Origin: Streptomyces sp. LUP47B
GTDB taxonomy: Bacteria; Actinomycetota; Actinomycetes; Streptomycetales; Streptomycetaceae
Length of the DNA stretch: 58,789 nucleotides
NCBI RefSeq assembly: GCF_001746295.1
Contig: NZ_MJAH01000030.1
Coordinates: 9,677-68,465 of the forward strand
Direction: 5' to 3'
Part shown: piece after piece, positions 19,320 through 28,434 of the stretch
How positions within the stretch are numbered: position 1 is the stretch's first letter
How the letters are laid out: each line of letters starts with the position of its first letter
Translations under genes and position numbers: made by a program
The notes under the pieces: generated by a model
The model's database searches: none
The model's input: the letters and a program-made list of their open reading frames with translations, nothing else
Told to the model about the DNA's origin: nothing

Positions 19320-19985
19320 TCACTCTTCGGAAGGGGGTTCGGTGGCCGCGGAGGCGGCCTCCGAGATCAGGGCGTCGTAGGCCTGCTCCACCAGGGCGGC
19401 CAGGTCTGCGCCCGAGTCGTGGCTTTCACTGCCGCGCGCCCAGGCGCGCAGCGCTGCGGTGAGGACTCCGGCGGCGGCGTCCACGACAACGGCTGGGCGC
19501 ATGTCCCGTACGTCGTCCGTGTCGAGCCGTTCGGCGATGATGCGGATCGACTCCTCCTGGGCGTCGACCCGGATGCGTTCGTAGGCGGCGAACAGGGCGG
19601 GCTCGGCGTCCACCAGGGTCAGCAGCCGCCGCATCCGGGGCCGCAGATGATGCGCCGGGTTCTCCTGGTCGGTGAGCCACGCGCGCACCGCCCGCCGGTA
19701 TGCGAGCAGCGGCGGTTCCCCGGCGGGCCGGACGCGCAGCAGGTCGTTGATGCGGTCGCCGTCACCCCGGACGAAGTCCAGGGCCGCGTCCTCCTTGCCG
19801 GTGAAGTGCCGGCTGAAGGTGCGGCGGGTGACGTCGGCCTCCTCCACGATGGCCTCCACGGTCGTGGCCGCCAGCCCGCGCTCCAGGATCAGCTCCACAG
19901 CGGCGCTGGCCAGTGCGTTCCGTGTCTGCTGCGCCTTGCGCCGCCGTCGGTCCTGCGTCGGGTGGACTGGCTCCGTAGCCTTCAT
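19320..19985 (-). CDS. TetR-family repressor of the SDR-ADH operon
   Basis: Protein of 221 aa from the ATG at 19985 (an in-frame ATG four codons upstream is also possible). N-terminal helix-turn-helix: RNALASAAVELILERGLAATTVEAIVEEADVTRRTFSRHF. The frame is open further upstream, but that part is a transposase remnant and should not be included. Two palindromes lie 22-53 bases upstream, and a -10-like TATGCT sits between them and the ATG, so autorepression of this gene plus the SDR and ADH genes is likely. The ligand is probably the substrate of those enzymes (inference). Confidence 0.92.
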   Translation of the reverse strand: MKATEPVHPTQDRRRRKAQQTRNALASAAVELILERGLAATTVEAIVEEADVTRRTFSRHFTGKEDAALDFVRGDGDRINDLLRVRPAGEPPLLAYRRAVRAWLTDQENPAHHLRPRMRRLLTLVDAEPALFAAYERIRVDAQEESIRIIAERLDTDDVRDMRPAVVVDAAAGVLTAALRAWARGSESHDSGADLAALVEQAYDALISEAASAATEPPSEE

Positions 19986-20006
19986 GGTTGCCAGCATACG
20001 CCTTGA

Positions 20007-20038
20007 TGTCCCATTGGGACACATGTCCCACCGGGACA
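20007..20038 (-). promoter_or_regulatory. Twin TetR operator
   Basis: Two 15-bp palindromes, TGTCCCATTGGGACA (20007-20021) and TGTCCCACCGGGACA (20024-20038), repeat every 17 bp directly upstream of the TetR start. Their arms are identical; only the centres differ. Such paired sites normally bind two TetR dimers and overlap the promoter. Confidence 0.85.
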
Positions 20039-20042
20039 CTGA

Positions 20043-20402
20043 GGCGGGCACCGTCCCGGCGGCCTCCACCGACTGCGCGCCGATGATCCCCGCAGCGGGC
20101 TCGGCCTCGCGGACCTCGCGCTCACGGACAGTCCCGCCCAGCCGGCCGTGGAACTCGGCGATCAGCCCGTGCTCGCGCCAAGCGCCAGAAGAAGGCGTTG
20201 ACCCAGGCCCATGTGGGGAAGTCCGCGGGCATCGCCCGCCACGACATTCCGCCCGCGACCAGGTAGCGGACCGCGTCCAGCAGATGCCGGCGGCAGTGGT
20301 CCTCCGGCCGTCCGCCCCGCTCCTAAAACCAGGCCGCACCGACAGCAACGGCCGGAGGGCCGCCCACTCCGCGTCTGTCATGTCCGACGGGTACCGGCGC
20401 AC
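20043..20402 (-). pseudogene. IS5-family transposase N-terminal remnant
   Basis: Begins MRRYPSDMTDAEWAALRPLL, the usual DUF4096-type start of IS5-like transposases, and later has WREHGLIAEFHGRL..REREVREAEPAAGIIGAQSVEAAGTVP, the region just before the first catalytic Asp. Several residues in between are scrambled and no catalytic domain remains. The frame runs into the TetR gene without a stop. Confidence 0.7.
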
Positions 20403-20640
20403 CCGGTCCGGATGGTCGGCCGCGTTGTCGTATACGTGCGCGAGGCAATCACACAGTTGAAGTCAACGTGCTGGGCACGTACAACAAAGGCAACGGGGCC
20501 TCCGGGAACCACCCGGAACGGGATTGCACCCCCGCGATCTACCAAGAGGCCCTGCTTTCACGCGCGGAAACCGCCGCCGTCGCCCGATCGAGACTCCCGT
20601 TCGATCGACAGCCTTCGAGATCGGTACGGGCAACAACCAC
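20403..20640. other. No supported gene
   Basis: About 240 bases between two remnants with no gene I can support. A GATCGAGACTCCCGTTCGATC-type inverted repeat occurs near 20,590-20,612. Confidence 0.3.
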
Positions 20641-21103
20641 CTACGTGTCGGGATGCTCCGGCAGGGCGAGCCAGCCCGACCAGGAGATCTCACGGCCGAG
20701 GAAGCGCGGCTGCTCGAACGGCCAGTCGGCGGCGATCCACTGCGGCACCAGCGCGTCGAGGGCCCGCTCGACCTTGCTGCCCACCAGCTCGTCCACCACC
20801 CACCAGGAGATCTCACCGTCCGCGCCGGCCCTGTCCGGTGGGTCGACGTAGACACAGCCCAGCTGTCTCCGCCGCGTCGAACAGCCCGTGGTTGAAAGAC
20901 TGGTGGGCGGCGATCTCCTTCTCGTGCCGCAACAGGCCGGCCTGGTCTGCCTCGTAGGTCATGGTGGTCACAGCCGGATAGTCGAGCGGGGTGTCCGCCT
21001 CCCGGATCGGCCGCAGGTGATGACCACTGCCCGGCAGCGGTACCAGGACGGGGTGGACGAAGTCATCGGGAAGCCAGACGGGCAGTCGCCCGCCACGATT
21101 CAT
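20641..21103 (-). pseudogene. GNAT N-acetyltransferase, frameshifted and internally deleted
   Basis: Starts at the ATG at 21103 with LPDDFVHPVLVPLPGSGHHLRPIREADTPLDYPAV, jumps by an internal deletion to MTYEADQAGLLRHEKEIAAHQSFNHGLFDAAET, then shifts frame near 20,870 and continues as VYVDPPDRAGADGEISWWVVDELVG...WPFEQPRFLGREISWSGWLALPEHPDT to a TAG at 20641-20643. These are the segments expected of a GNAT acetyltransferase, but one stretch is missing and the frame is broken. Non-functional. Confidence 0.75.
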
Positions 21104-21195
21104 TTGCAACGAGGCAGAATGCTTGACGCCAGGCAGCCGACGAGGAGTCACTCACGCTACCCTCCCGCACCGAACTCCCGGGCTCGTGACCCGGG

Positions 21196-22002
21196 TCATG
21201 GTCCGCCGAGTGACACCTTGGCCGCCTTGGTCCACCCCAGATCCACCAAGGACACCGAGCCGCCGGTGCAGGCGCCCCGGGTGGAGGACCCGTATGCCGA
21301 GGTGTACTGGTACCGGCCGCCTCCCAGGGCATTGGCCGCGGGCTGAGTGAAGTACGCGACCGACAGCGGGACCCTATTGCAGGGGACGGCGTCGCCGTAG
21401 TACTCGCTGAAGTTGGACGGTGTGCCCAGCAGCCGCTGACCGCCCGGCACGCGGAGACTTCCGATGGGCGTGTCGACGCCGGTCTTCAGGTTGCGCACCC
21501 AGGCGCCCCACCACTGGCCCCCGGAGTCGGCCGTCAGTCGCCATACGCGCAGGCGGTAGTCGGTCTGCCGGTCGATGGCGTACGGGATCCTGCAGCTGAG
21601 GCCGGTCCCCTCGCCGCCGAAGGATCCGCAGTGACCTCCCCTGCTGCCGTTGGCGTTCCACAGCGAGAAGATCGCCGTCTCGCCGGTCGTGTGGTTGAAG
21701 CGCGTGCCGTTGGTCTGCAAGCCCATGTAGCCGCCCTTGCCCGGCGTGGCCGTGAAGTCCCACAGCATGGCCCAGTACGAGTGGTGGGCCTTGCGCGTGA
21801 TCTGCACGCGCTGGTCGATGTTCCAGAACCCATTGGCACCGTGGAAGTCCCACAGCGCGTATTCGTTGGCGTCTTGGTGCTGGGCCGCCTGTGCCGGCGC
21901 GGTACTCATGACGACCACCGTGCAGACGGCGGCGACCAGGCCCAGCAGCCTGTCGCAGAGACGAGCCCGCCGACCGCGCAGATGTCCTCTTGTGTGGTGC
22001 AT
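21196..22002 (-). CDS. Secreted DUF3472-like protein
   Basis: 268 aa from the ATG at 22002, chosen for the GGGGGGA four bases upstream and because it gives a good Sec signal peptide (basic RGRRARLCDRLLG, hydrophobic VAAVCTVVVMS, AQA cleavage near 35). The mature part has WDFHGANGFWNIDQRVQITRKAHHSYWAMLWDF and GGYMGLQ, which I associate with DUF3472. No catalytic residues are known to me; other family members look like secreted carbohydrate-binding or glycan-processing proteins. Cysteine pairs could form disulfides. It is a single gene. Confidence 0.82.
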   Translation of the reverse strand: MHHTRGHLRGRRARLCDRLLGLVAAVCTVVVMSTAPAQAAQHQDANEYALWDFHGANGFWNIDQRVQITRKAHHSYWAMLWDFTATPGKGGYMGLQTNGTRFNHTTGETAIFSLWNANGSRGGHCGSFGGEGTGLSCRIPYAIDRQTDYRLRVWRLTADSGGQWWGAWVRNLKTGVDTPIGSLRVPGGQRLLGTPSNFSEYYGDAVPCNRVPLSVAYFTQPAANALGGGRYQYTSAYGSSTRGACTGGSVSLVDLGWTKAAKVSLGGP

Positions 22003-22276
22003 CCGTCCCCCCATCGCGGCCACCTGCGGTGGCCGATGCCTCAGAGTGGAGGTGGAGGGCGGTATCCAGAAGGGGCGTGAAGGAGCGTTGCCCGGCGCTG
22101 GGGCGCCACTTCCCGCTTTCCCACTGTGAGCGTCCATGAGGGAAGTTTGTGGGGGACCCATCGGCCCATGACCACCGGGCGTACAGACCCCGCCTTCCAC
22201 CCGGGCCGGTCCGACGAGCCAGGCGGCGCAGGTGCCCCCGATCGGGTCCTTGCGCCGCGCGGCGTTCAGTCGCGGT

Positions 22277-24442
22277 TCAGTCGTGGGAGAAACGCACGTC
22301 GGGCAGGATCCGGCGCAGCCAGGCCGGGGCCCACCAGGCGGCGCGGCCGGTCAGGCGAAGCAGGACCGGCAGCAGGACCAGTCTGATGAGGAAGGCGTCG
22401 AGCAGGACCGCGACGCCGAGCACGATGCCCATCTCCTTGGGTGGCAGCGGGTCGGCGAGGGCGAATGTGAAGAATACGGCGACCATGACCGCGGCGGCGG
22501 CGAAGATGACGCGACCGGAATGGGCGAGCGCGCCGACAACCGCATGCTTGGGCTCACCGGTGTGCTCGTAGTGCTCCTTGGCCGAGGACAGCAGGAAGAC
22601 GGTGTAGTCCATGGCGATGGCGAAGATCATCGCGAAGAAGAACACCGGTCCCCAACCGTCGAGAAAGCTTTGTGGTTCGAAGCCGAGCAGGCCGGAGAGG
22701 TGCCCGTCCTGGAAGATCAGCTTGGCGACTCCGAAGGCGGCGGCGGTGGCCAGGAGGTTCGTCAGGACGGCCAGGGCGGAGATCAGTGGGGCCTGCAGGG
22801 CGATGAGCAGCAGGATGAAGCCTAGGGTCAGGATGACTCCGATGACCAGCGGGGCCTTGTCGTCGAGGGCCTGTTTGAGGTCCAGGTTCTCCACGGCCGC
22901 ACCTCCGACCAGGGCATGGGGAGGGAGTTCGGCGCGCAGGTCGGCGACGGTGTGCGCGAGTTGGCCGTCGGACGGATCGACGGACGGCATGGCCTGGATC
23001 ATGGTCCAGCGAGAACCGTCGACGGCCGGCTGGGCCGGCGCGGCGGCGGCGATGCCGTCGGTGGACGTGAGTACCTTGACCGTGGCGTCGGCATCAGCGG
23101 AGGGGACGACCACCTGGAGCATGCCCGGGGCGCCCTTGCCAAGGGCTGTCGAGACGAGTTCGTACCCCTGACGGGAGCTGTCGTTCTCCGGTACGACCTT
23201 GATGGAGGGCATCGCGGTTTTCAGGCCGAGGACGGGCACGGCCAGGGCGATCAGCACGGCGAGGGCGAGCGCGCCGAAGCGCAGCGGCTGACGCCACAGA
23301 CGCTCGCCCCAGGCCGCGAAGCGCGGTGAGGACGGCCGGTCGGCCCGGGTTCGGGGCAGCGCGAACTTGTTGACGCGCGGGCCGAGTTTGCCGAGGACGG
23401 CCGGGAGAAGCGTAAGCGTGGCGGCCAGGATGAAGACGACCGAGAGCATGATGCCGATCGCCATGGTGCGTACAGCGGGGGCGGGTACCAGGGTCACCGC
23501 GGACAGGCTGACCAGGACGGTGAGGCCGGACAGCAGGACGGCCTTCCCGGCCGTGTCCATCGTCTGGATGACCGCGCGGCGACGGTCGCCGGTCTCTGCC
23601 AGGGCCGCGCGGAAACGGACGACCAGGAAGAGCGCGTAGTCGATGCCCAGCGCCAGCGCGAACATCAGGGCGAAGTCCATCGCCCAGATCGAGATGGGCA
23701 TGACGTGGCTGAGCAGTACCAGCGAGCCGACCGAGGCGGCCAGGCCCGCCATCGTGAGGAGCAGGGGGAGGCCGGCGGCCACCAGTGAGCCGAACGCGAT
23801 GGCCAGCACGACGAGCACGACCGGCCAGGACAGGATCTCGGCGTGGATCATCGCGTCGAGGTTGGCGGTGTTGAAGTCGCTCCACATCGTCGAGGCGCCG
23901 GTCGCGCGCACGGTGATGTCGTCGGTCGACAGCTTCCGCAGGGGGTCCTTGAGGTCGTCGGCGGCGCGCACCATGTCGTCTGGGTTCGCGTTGGCGCCGC
24001 CGAGGACGACCGCGGTCTGCCCGTCCTGGCTGATGCTGACCCCCGGCTGGGGTGCGATGACCTCGCCGATCCGGTGGTCGGCCTTCAGCTCGCGGGTGAC
24101 CTCGGCGATCACTTTTCGCACGGGCGCGTCGGTGACCCTGTCGTTCTTCGAGCTGACGACCACCTGGATCGCGGACGAGGCGTTGCCGCCGAAGTGCTCC
24201 TGGGCCAGTTCGCGCACCCGCACCGACTCCGAGCCGTTGCTCTGCCAGCCCGCCCCGGACAGAACCGACGTGACCTGCGGCGCGAAGGCGCCGAGCCCGG
24301 CCACCACGACCAGCCAGCCGATCAGTACGTGTTTGAAGTGCCCCGCGGTCCAGCCACCGAGCCGCCCCAACGGCCCGGACCGTCCTGGCCGCGGTGGCTC
24401 CGGCTCATGCCCCGTCACCTGGGGGAACGTCGTGCTGGTCAC
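22277..24442 (-). CDS. MMPL/RND-type membrane exporter
   Basis: 721 aa from the GTG at 24442 (GAGGAGG four bases upstream; an ATG at 24457 lies inside that ribosome site). Topology is classic MMPL: TM1 at ~38-60, a large outer loop, a bundle of five TM (with the conserved GIDYALFLVVRFR segment), then a second half with the same layout and AMDYTVFLLSSAKEHYEHTG. Such pumps use the proton gradient to export lipids or hydrophobic drugs. It diverges from a CsoR-family gene, and CsoR-type boxes sit right at its promoter, so expression is probably under that repressor. Confidence 0.93.
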   Translation of the reverse strand: MTSTTFPQVTGHEPEPPRPGRSGPLGRLGGWTAGHFKHVLIGWLVVVAGLGAFAPQVTSVLSGAGWQSNGSESVRVRELAQEHFGGNASSAIQVVVSSKNDRVTDAPVRKVIAEVTRELKADHRIGEVIAPQPGVSISQDGQTAVVLGGANANPDDMVRAADDLKDPLRKLSTDDITVRATGASTMWSDFNTANLDAMIHAEILSWPVVLVVLAIAFGSLVAAGLPLLLTMAGLAASVGSLVLLSHVMPISIWAMDFALMFALALGIDYALFLVVRFRAALAETGDRRRAVIQTMDTAGKAVLLSGLTVLVSLSAVTLVPAPAVRTMAIGIMLSVVFILAATLTLLPAVLGKLGPRVNKFALPRTRADRPSSPRFAAWGERLWRQPLRFGALALAVLIALAVPVLGLKTAMPSIKVVPENDSSRQGYELVSTALGKGAPGMLQVVVPSADADATVKVLTSTDGIAAAAPAQPAVDGSRWTMIQAMPSVDPSDGQLAHTVADLRAELPPHALVGGAAVENLDLKQALDDKAPLVIGVILTLGFILLLIALQAPLISALAVLTNLLATAAAFGVAKLIFQDGHLSGLLGFEPQSFLDGWGPVFFFAMIFAIAMDYTVFLLSSAKEHYEHTGEPKHAVVGALAHSGRVIFAAAAVMVAVFFTFALADPLPPKEMGIVLGVAVLLDAFLIRLVLLPVLLRLTGRAAWWAPAWLRRILPDVRFSHD

Positions 24443-24461
24443 ATGTCCTCCTCGCATTGAG

Positions 24462-24509
24462 TACCCCGGGGGGTATTGGTGAGGGTAGCAGGTATACCCA
24501 GGGGGGTAT
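24462..24509. promoter_or_regulatory. CsoR-type operator pair at the MMPL promoter
   Basis: Two G/C-tract palindromes flanked by TA: TACCCCGGGGGGTA at 24462-24475 and TATACCCAGGGGGGTAT at 24493-24509. They resemble the TACCCC..GGGGTA consensus known for CsoR/CstR-family repressors and lie 20-67 bases upstream of the MMPL start. Confidence 0.72.
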
Positions 24510-24750
24510 TGGAGGAGTGCGCCGCTCGGCTTCAGGCACCTCGGGCAGTACGGGGAAGGGCGGGTTCCCCGATCGGTTCGGGGAGAGGAGGAGCTTCTTC
24601 AGCCGGGCTTGTGCCCGTTGGAGAGGACCGCGCTGACGGTCACGCCTGCCATGCGTCCGGGAGCCTTGCGTGCACCATGTGCCGGTGCCGCCGGGCCTGT
24701 TCGTGAGCAGCGTTCACGACTCGTCGACCTTGTGCTGAGTGGAGTGCATC

Positions 24751-24763
24751 ACCCGGGGGGTAT
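24751..24763. promoter_or_regulatory. Third CsoR-type half-palindrome at the repressor gene
   Basis: ACCCGGGGGGTAT ends nine bases before the ATG of the CsoR-family gene, sharing the G-tract and GGGTAT arm with the boxes at 24462-24509. Position suggests autoregulation. Confidence 0.5.
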
Positions 24764-24771
24764 GGCGAGTG

Positions 24772-25512
24772 ATGATGGAGCTCGAACTCGCGGGCGCAGA
24801 ACTCCGAGCGGTCCTGAACCGGCTGCGGCGGGCGCAGGGGCGGCTTTCCGGGGTGATCCGGATGATCGAGGAGGGCCGTGACTGCGAGGACGTCGTCACG
24901 CAGGTCGCCGCTGCCTCCCGCGCGCTGGACCGCGCCGGCTTCGCCATCATCGCCACCGGCCTGCAACAGTGCCGCGCGGAACAGTGCCTGCCACAGCAGA
25001 TACCTCACCGCGCGGCTGGCCAATCCGCCTGGCTCGCTGGATGCCATCGCCTCCATCGCCGCCACGAGCGCAAAGCCGTGGGGGTCTCCGAGGTGTTGAC
25101 GTCTAAAGGTGATCCGAACCCAGGTTCGGCGACCGCCGACAGTCGTGCCGGGGCCCAGGCGTGCGCCGACCCCGCTCCAGTGGCGAGGTGGCGCGGGCCC
25201 CGCTCGCAGGCGCTGGTTGAGTTCCAGCCCGGAGCCGGCCCCGGCCGACTCACAGCACCGGTTCTGCGCGGCGAAGAACGCCAGGGTGTTGTTCCTTTCG
25301 CCGCTCTGCGGGACGAGTTGGTGAATCATCCGCGAGCTGGTCCGTCCAGGCGGCTTCGGTGCAGCGGCCGCTGCGGCCTCGGAGCCGGCGTGTACGTCGG
25401 TCGACGCACTGGACATGTGCCCTGTTTCAGGCGTTCTGCAATCCGTAGACCCGGTCGTAGTGGTGCGCCACCAGATGTCCGTCTCGGTCACAGGAGATCT
25501 GCCAGCCGTTGA
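24772..25512 (+). CDS. CsoR/DUF156-family repressor with an abnormal C-terminal extension
   Basis: The first ~75 residues are a complete-looking DUF156 three-helix core: NRLRRAQGRLSGVIRMIEEGRDCEDVVTQ...ALDRAGFAIIATGLQQC. Two cysteines (DCED and LQQC) are present; the histidine expected in copper CsoR is not, which is more like persulfide sensors (CstR) or an unassigned subgroup. Family members are ~90 aa, but this frame runs to 246 codons and overlaps the 3' end of the kinase gene opposite. After RAEQ the sequence no longer looks like the family, so the 3' end has probably been replaced by rearrangement. It likely represses the divergent MMPL pump if the core still folds. Confidence 0.6.
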   Translation: MMELELAGAELRAVLNRLRRAQGRLSGVIRMIEEGRDCEDVVTQVAAASRALDRAGFAIIATGLQQCRAEQCLPQQIPHRAAGQSAWLAGCHRLHRRHERKAVGVSEVLTSKGDPNPGSATADSRAGAQACADPAPVARWRGPRSQALVEFQPGAGPGRLTAPVLRGEERQGVVPFAALRDELVNHPRAGPSRRLRCSGRCGLGAGVYVGRRTGHVPCFRRSAIRRPGRSGAPPDVRLGHRRSASR

Positions 25513-27691
25513 CGCCTGTGTCGCGGCCGTCCGTGAAGTTCCACTTCAGGCGCCCAGAGGCAGCCTCGATGGCGAAGAAGCCGTTCTTGTTCTCGAGGGC
25601 GGCAGCGTAGACGGCCTGCGGTCCCACGGCGATGGGATGGTCGCCGTCGAGGCGGGGCGTCTCGCAGAACCAGCGCTGGGAGCCGTTCGCCGCGTTGAAA
25701 GCGTAGACGCCGTGGGGGTCGTTGCCGATGGCGTAGACGGTGTTGCCACCCACTCCCAGGGAGGCGAACAAGCCGTGTTTGGGCTTTGCCCGCCAGCGGA
25801 GCCTGCCGGTGCTCAGATCCAGGGCGATGAGCTCGGAGCCGATGGCGAACACGGTCTGGCCGAGTACGGCGAGGCCTGGCCGGAGGTCGTAGCCGACCGG
25901 GTGCCGCCACCGCAGGGCACCGGCGTCGCGGGTGCTGCGCACCGAGACGTTGCGCAGACCGTCGGCGTAGACGAAGTAGTCGGACGTGACGACCGGCTGG
26001 AGACGGATGCCGACGTCTTCCGGGCTGATCGGTATGACCCGGGCTTGGCGGGCCTGGAGGTCCACGCCGAAGACGGCGTCGGTGGATGTCGCGACTCCCT
26101 GTTCGGCCGACTGGCGCTCCAGTCGAGCGCCGAGCACGGAAAGGCTGAAGCCCTCGTAGGCGCCCAGCAGTTGGTCGAATTGGAAGTCCGCGCCGAAATC
26201 GAGGGTGAATCGCTCCGACCCGCTGGCCGGGTCGACGCCGATCACCGTGGCGCCCGTACCTAGTGCGACGGCCGCACCGTCGGTCAACAGGACAGGAGTG
26301 GGCGAGAGACTGATGCCCTGGTAGATCCACTTGGGGCGGGAGCCGTTGTCGAGGTCGAGGCAGATCATGGTGCCCGGCCGGGCCTTGAGCAGGGCGGTGC
26401 TGTTGCTGAAGACCGCCGGAGCCTGCAGCAACGGGTCGCTGAGGTAGACCCAGCTCGGCTCGGGCGCCGGGACCAGTGAGGACGCAGGGTGGGCGCGAGG
26501 CTTTTTGAGCGCGGCGACGAGAGAGGCGACACCTCCGACGACCGCCACTCCCGTACCGGCGGCCAGGATCGAGCGCCGGGAGGGACCGGAGTGTGCGGGG
26601 GAGCGGCGGTGCATGCGCGGAACCGAAGTCTCCGGGTCGGACTTCCCGAACTTCTCGGACTTCTCCGGATCCGTCGGGCCGAGGAAGTTGGCCTCTGCCC
26701 GGGGTCCATGGCCGCCGTCCGCCCCGGCCCTGCTGTCGGCGGTGTCGGCGGTGTCGGGGGCGTCGGGGGTGTCGGGGGCGATCGGAACGACGGTCGGATA
26801 TGACACGAGATCCATGACGGCGCCCTGATAGCGAGCGACGGTCGCCGCCACCGGAGCGGGCAGCCAGGACTCGGTCAGCAACTGTTCGACGCCGCCCGGA
26901 GCGCATGCCGCGGACAGCCGGTCGGGGCTGATGCGCAAGGCGGGGTCTTTGGCCAGACAGAGACTGATGAGCTTGTCCAGTGGCTCAGGCACCCCGGCCA
27001 GGTCGGGCCAGCCGTGGGCCACCTGGTAGAGGAGAGTGGCTGCCGCGGCACCATCGAAGGGCGGGTGCCCGCAGGCGGCGAACGTCAGCACCGAGCCGAG
27101 GCAGAAGACGTCCCCTTCCGCTCCCATTGGCTCGCCTGTGGCCTGTTCCGGGCACATGTATTCCAGGGAGCCGAACACGCCGCCTGTGGTGGTGAGTTGA
27201 TAGCCGTCGCGGGCGCGGACGATGCCGAAGTCGATGACGCGTGGTCCGTCGGCGGCGAGCAGTACGTTGGAGGGTTTCAGGTCACGGTGCACGAGCCCCT
27301 GGGCGTGCACCGCGGTGAGCGCCTCGGCCATGCCCGCGCCGAGGGCGAGAACCGACTGCACCGGCAGCGGCCCATGTTCGGCGACAGCCTCGGCCAAGGT
27401 GGGACCCGGAATATACGTGGTGGCGAGCCACGGTGTTTCCGCGTCGGGGTCAGCGTCCACCACGGATGCGGTGTAGGTGCCGCCGACGGCCGCCGCGGCC
27501 GCTACTTCGCGTCGGAAGCGGATGCGGAAGTTCTTGTCCTCCGCCATCTCGGGACGGATGACCTTGACCGCGACGGTTTGGCCCGCCGGTGAGGTGGCCA
27601 GGTACACCCGGCCCATACCGCCTGCTCCGAGTTCGGCCACGAGGCGGTAGGGGCCCAGGTGTCCGGGATCTTCTGGACGCAATGGCTTCAT
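25427..27691 (-). CDS. Ser/Thr protein kinase with PQQ-type beta-propeller sensor domain
   Basis: Protein of 754 aa. PknB-like kinase domain at ~14-270: glycine loop GAGGMG (22-27), K43, HRDLKPSN (catalytic D137), DFG at 154-156 and APE-like PEQ. A linker rich in Asp/Thr follows, then SRRSILAAGTGVAVVGGVASLVAAL near 370-395 (membrane segment, also twin-Arg-like). The C-terminal ~350 residues are PQQ/WD-like blades (GAVVALGTGATVIGVDPASG, LIALDLSTGRLRWRA, VYAFNAANGSQRW, AIEAASGRLKW) facing outside. It probably senses an external ligand and phosphorylates cytosolic targets; neither is known. Confidence 0.93.
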   Translation of the reverse strand: MKPLRPEDPGHLGPYRLVAELGAGGMGRVYLATSPAGQTVAVKVIRPEMAEDKNFRIRFRREVAAAAAVGGTYTASVVDADPDAETPWLATTYIPGPTLAEAVAEHGPLPVQSVLALGAGMAEALTAVHAQGLVHRDLKPSNVLLAADGPRVIDFGIVRARDGYQLTTTGGVFGSLEYMCPEQATGEPMGAEGDVFCLGSVLTFAACGHPPFDGAAAATLLYQVAHGWPDLAGVPEPLDKLISLCLAKDPALRISPDRLSAACAPGGVEQLLTESWLPAPVAATVARYQGAVMDLVSYPTVVPIAPDTPDAPDTADTADSRAGADGGHGPRAEANFLGPTDPEKSEKFGKSDPETSVPRMHRRSPAHSGPSRRSILAAGTGVAVVGGVASLVAALKKPRAHPASSLVPAPEPSWVYLSDPLLQAPAVFSNSTALLKARPGTMICLDLDNGSRPKWIYQGISLSPTPVLLTDGAAVALGTGATVIGVDPASGSERFTLDFGADFQFDQLLGAYEGFSLSVLGARLERQSAEQGVATSTDAVFGVDLQARQARVIPISPEDVGIRLQPVVTSDYFVYADGLRNVSVRSTRDAGALRWRHPVGYDLRPGLAVLGQTVFAIGSELIALDLSTGRLRWRAKPKHGLFASLGVGGNTVYAIGNDPHGVYAFNAANGSQRWFCETPRLDGDHPIAVGPQAVYAAALENKNGFFAIEAASGRLKWNFTDGRDTGVNGWQISCDRDGHLVAHHYDRVYGLQNA

Positions 27692-28263
27692 ACCCGCGGC
27701 TGCCTGTTCTGAGTGGTGGCAGACGGGAGTCCCGCCCGCTGAGTGGGGGAGGGGCCCGGCAGGGGTCTGGCAACACAGTAGGGGCTGGAGTGTCCACTGA
27801 GGTTCATCTCAAGAGGTGCTCCACGCTACCCGGAAGTAGCTGACCAGCCCTTCTCCCTTTCAAACGAGCTCATTTGACAGGGCGTCAAGATATTGGTGAC
27901 ACGTGCCTGTACAGCGGGAATAGTGCACGATACGCAACAGCGGTGGTACGGAATGCCTGTATGCGCCAAAGACCTCCGATGTGTTCAAGCTCACCCGTTC
28001 CGTCCGCGACTGCTGGCCACGTCGACGGAAACGAGGTGCCGGCAAGCGGCGCCGTCATCGCCGTGGTGTACGACCTCACCGCCGGCAGGCGAGCATGCGC
28101 AGATGGTCACCGACCAGACGAAGAGCCTTCTCGTCCTCGGCAGTCAGATGCCTGAGCGGGGTCGCGGACCGCCGCACCGGACGGCCCCAGGGCGACGAAC
28201 GGCGCCGCCATCTCTCGCAGCCTGCCCATATGCCTCCACCCTCTCCGCCCGGCGCACCTCTGA
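27692..28263. other. Kinase upstream region and decayed sequence
   Basis: No intact gene. The first ~150 bases must hold the kinase promoter. On the minus strand near 28,080-28,200, pieces such as REMAAPFVALGPSGAAVR and LRHLTAEDEKALRLVGDHL, in different frames, resemble the N-terminus of a TnpB-like accessory protein of IS605-type elements; this is weak. Confidence 0.3.
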
Positions 28264-28422
28264 CTGGCGGGGGAGGGGGAACACGTCCTCGACCGATTCC
28301 TCGGCGAGGGTCGGGCCACCGGCGGCGATCCGGCCGACGAGCGGGACGTACGACGTGCCGGGCTTGCCCGCGGTGTCGGTGGGCTGCACGGAGGCGCCCT
28401 GGGCCGCTGTCGTGACGCTCAT
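28264..28422 (-). pseudogene. lexA: LexA fragment
   Basis: The frame opens MSVTTAAQGASVQPTDTAGK and continues with TSYVPLVGRIAAGGPTLAEESVEDVFPLPRQ, the cleavage-site region of Streptomyces LexA (normally VPLVGRIAAGGPILAEESVEDVFPLPRQ). The DNA-binding domain is absent and the peptidase catalytic Ser/Lys part is lost after PRQ, so this is a recombined scrap rather than the SOS repressor. Confidence 0.6.
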
Positions 28423-28434
28423 CCATGCAGTCGG

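Noticed and set aside
18372..20006. 544-codon plus-strand frame over the SDR/TetR region
   Set aside because: Antisense of genes with unmistakable motifs on the other strand.
19986..20402. TetR protein with a 139-residue N-terminal extension
   Set aside because: The extra part is an IS5 transposase remnant and includes the operator region.
20490..20590. Possible minus-strand tRNA (GGTGCAATCC T-loop-like segment)
   Set aside because: No acceptor or anticodon stem pairs in either normal or permuted order.
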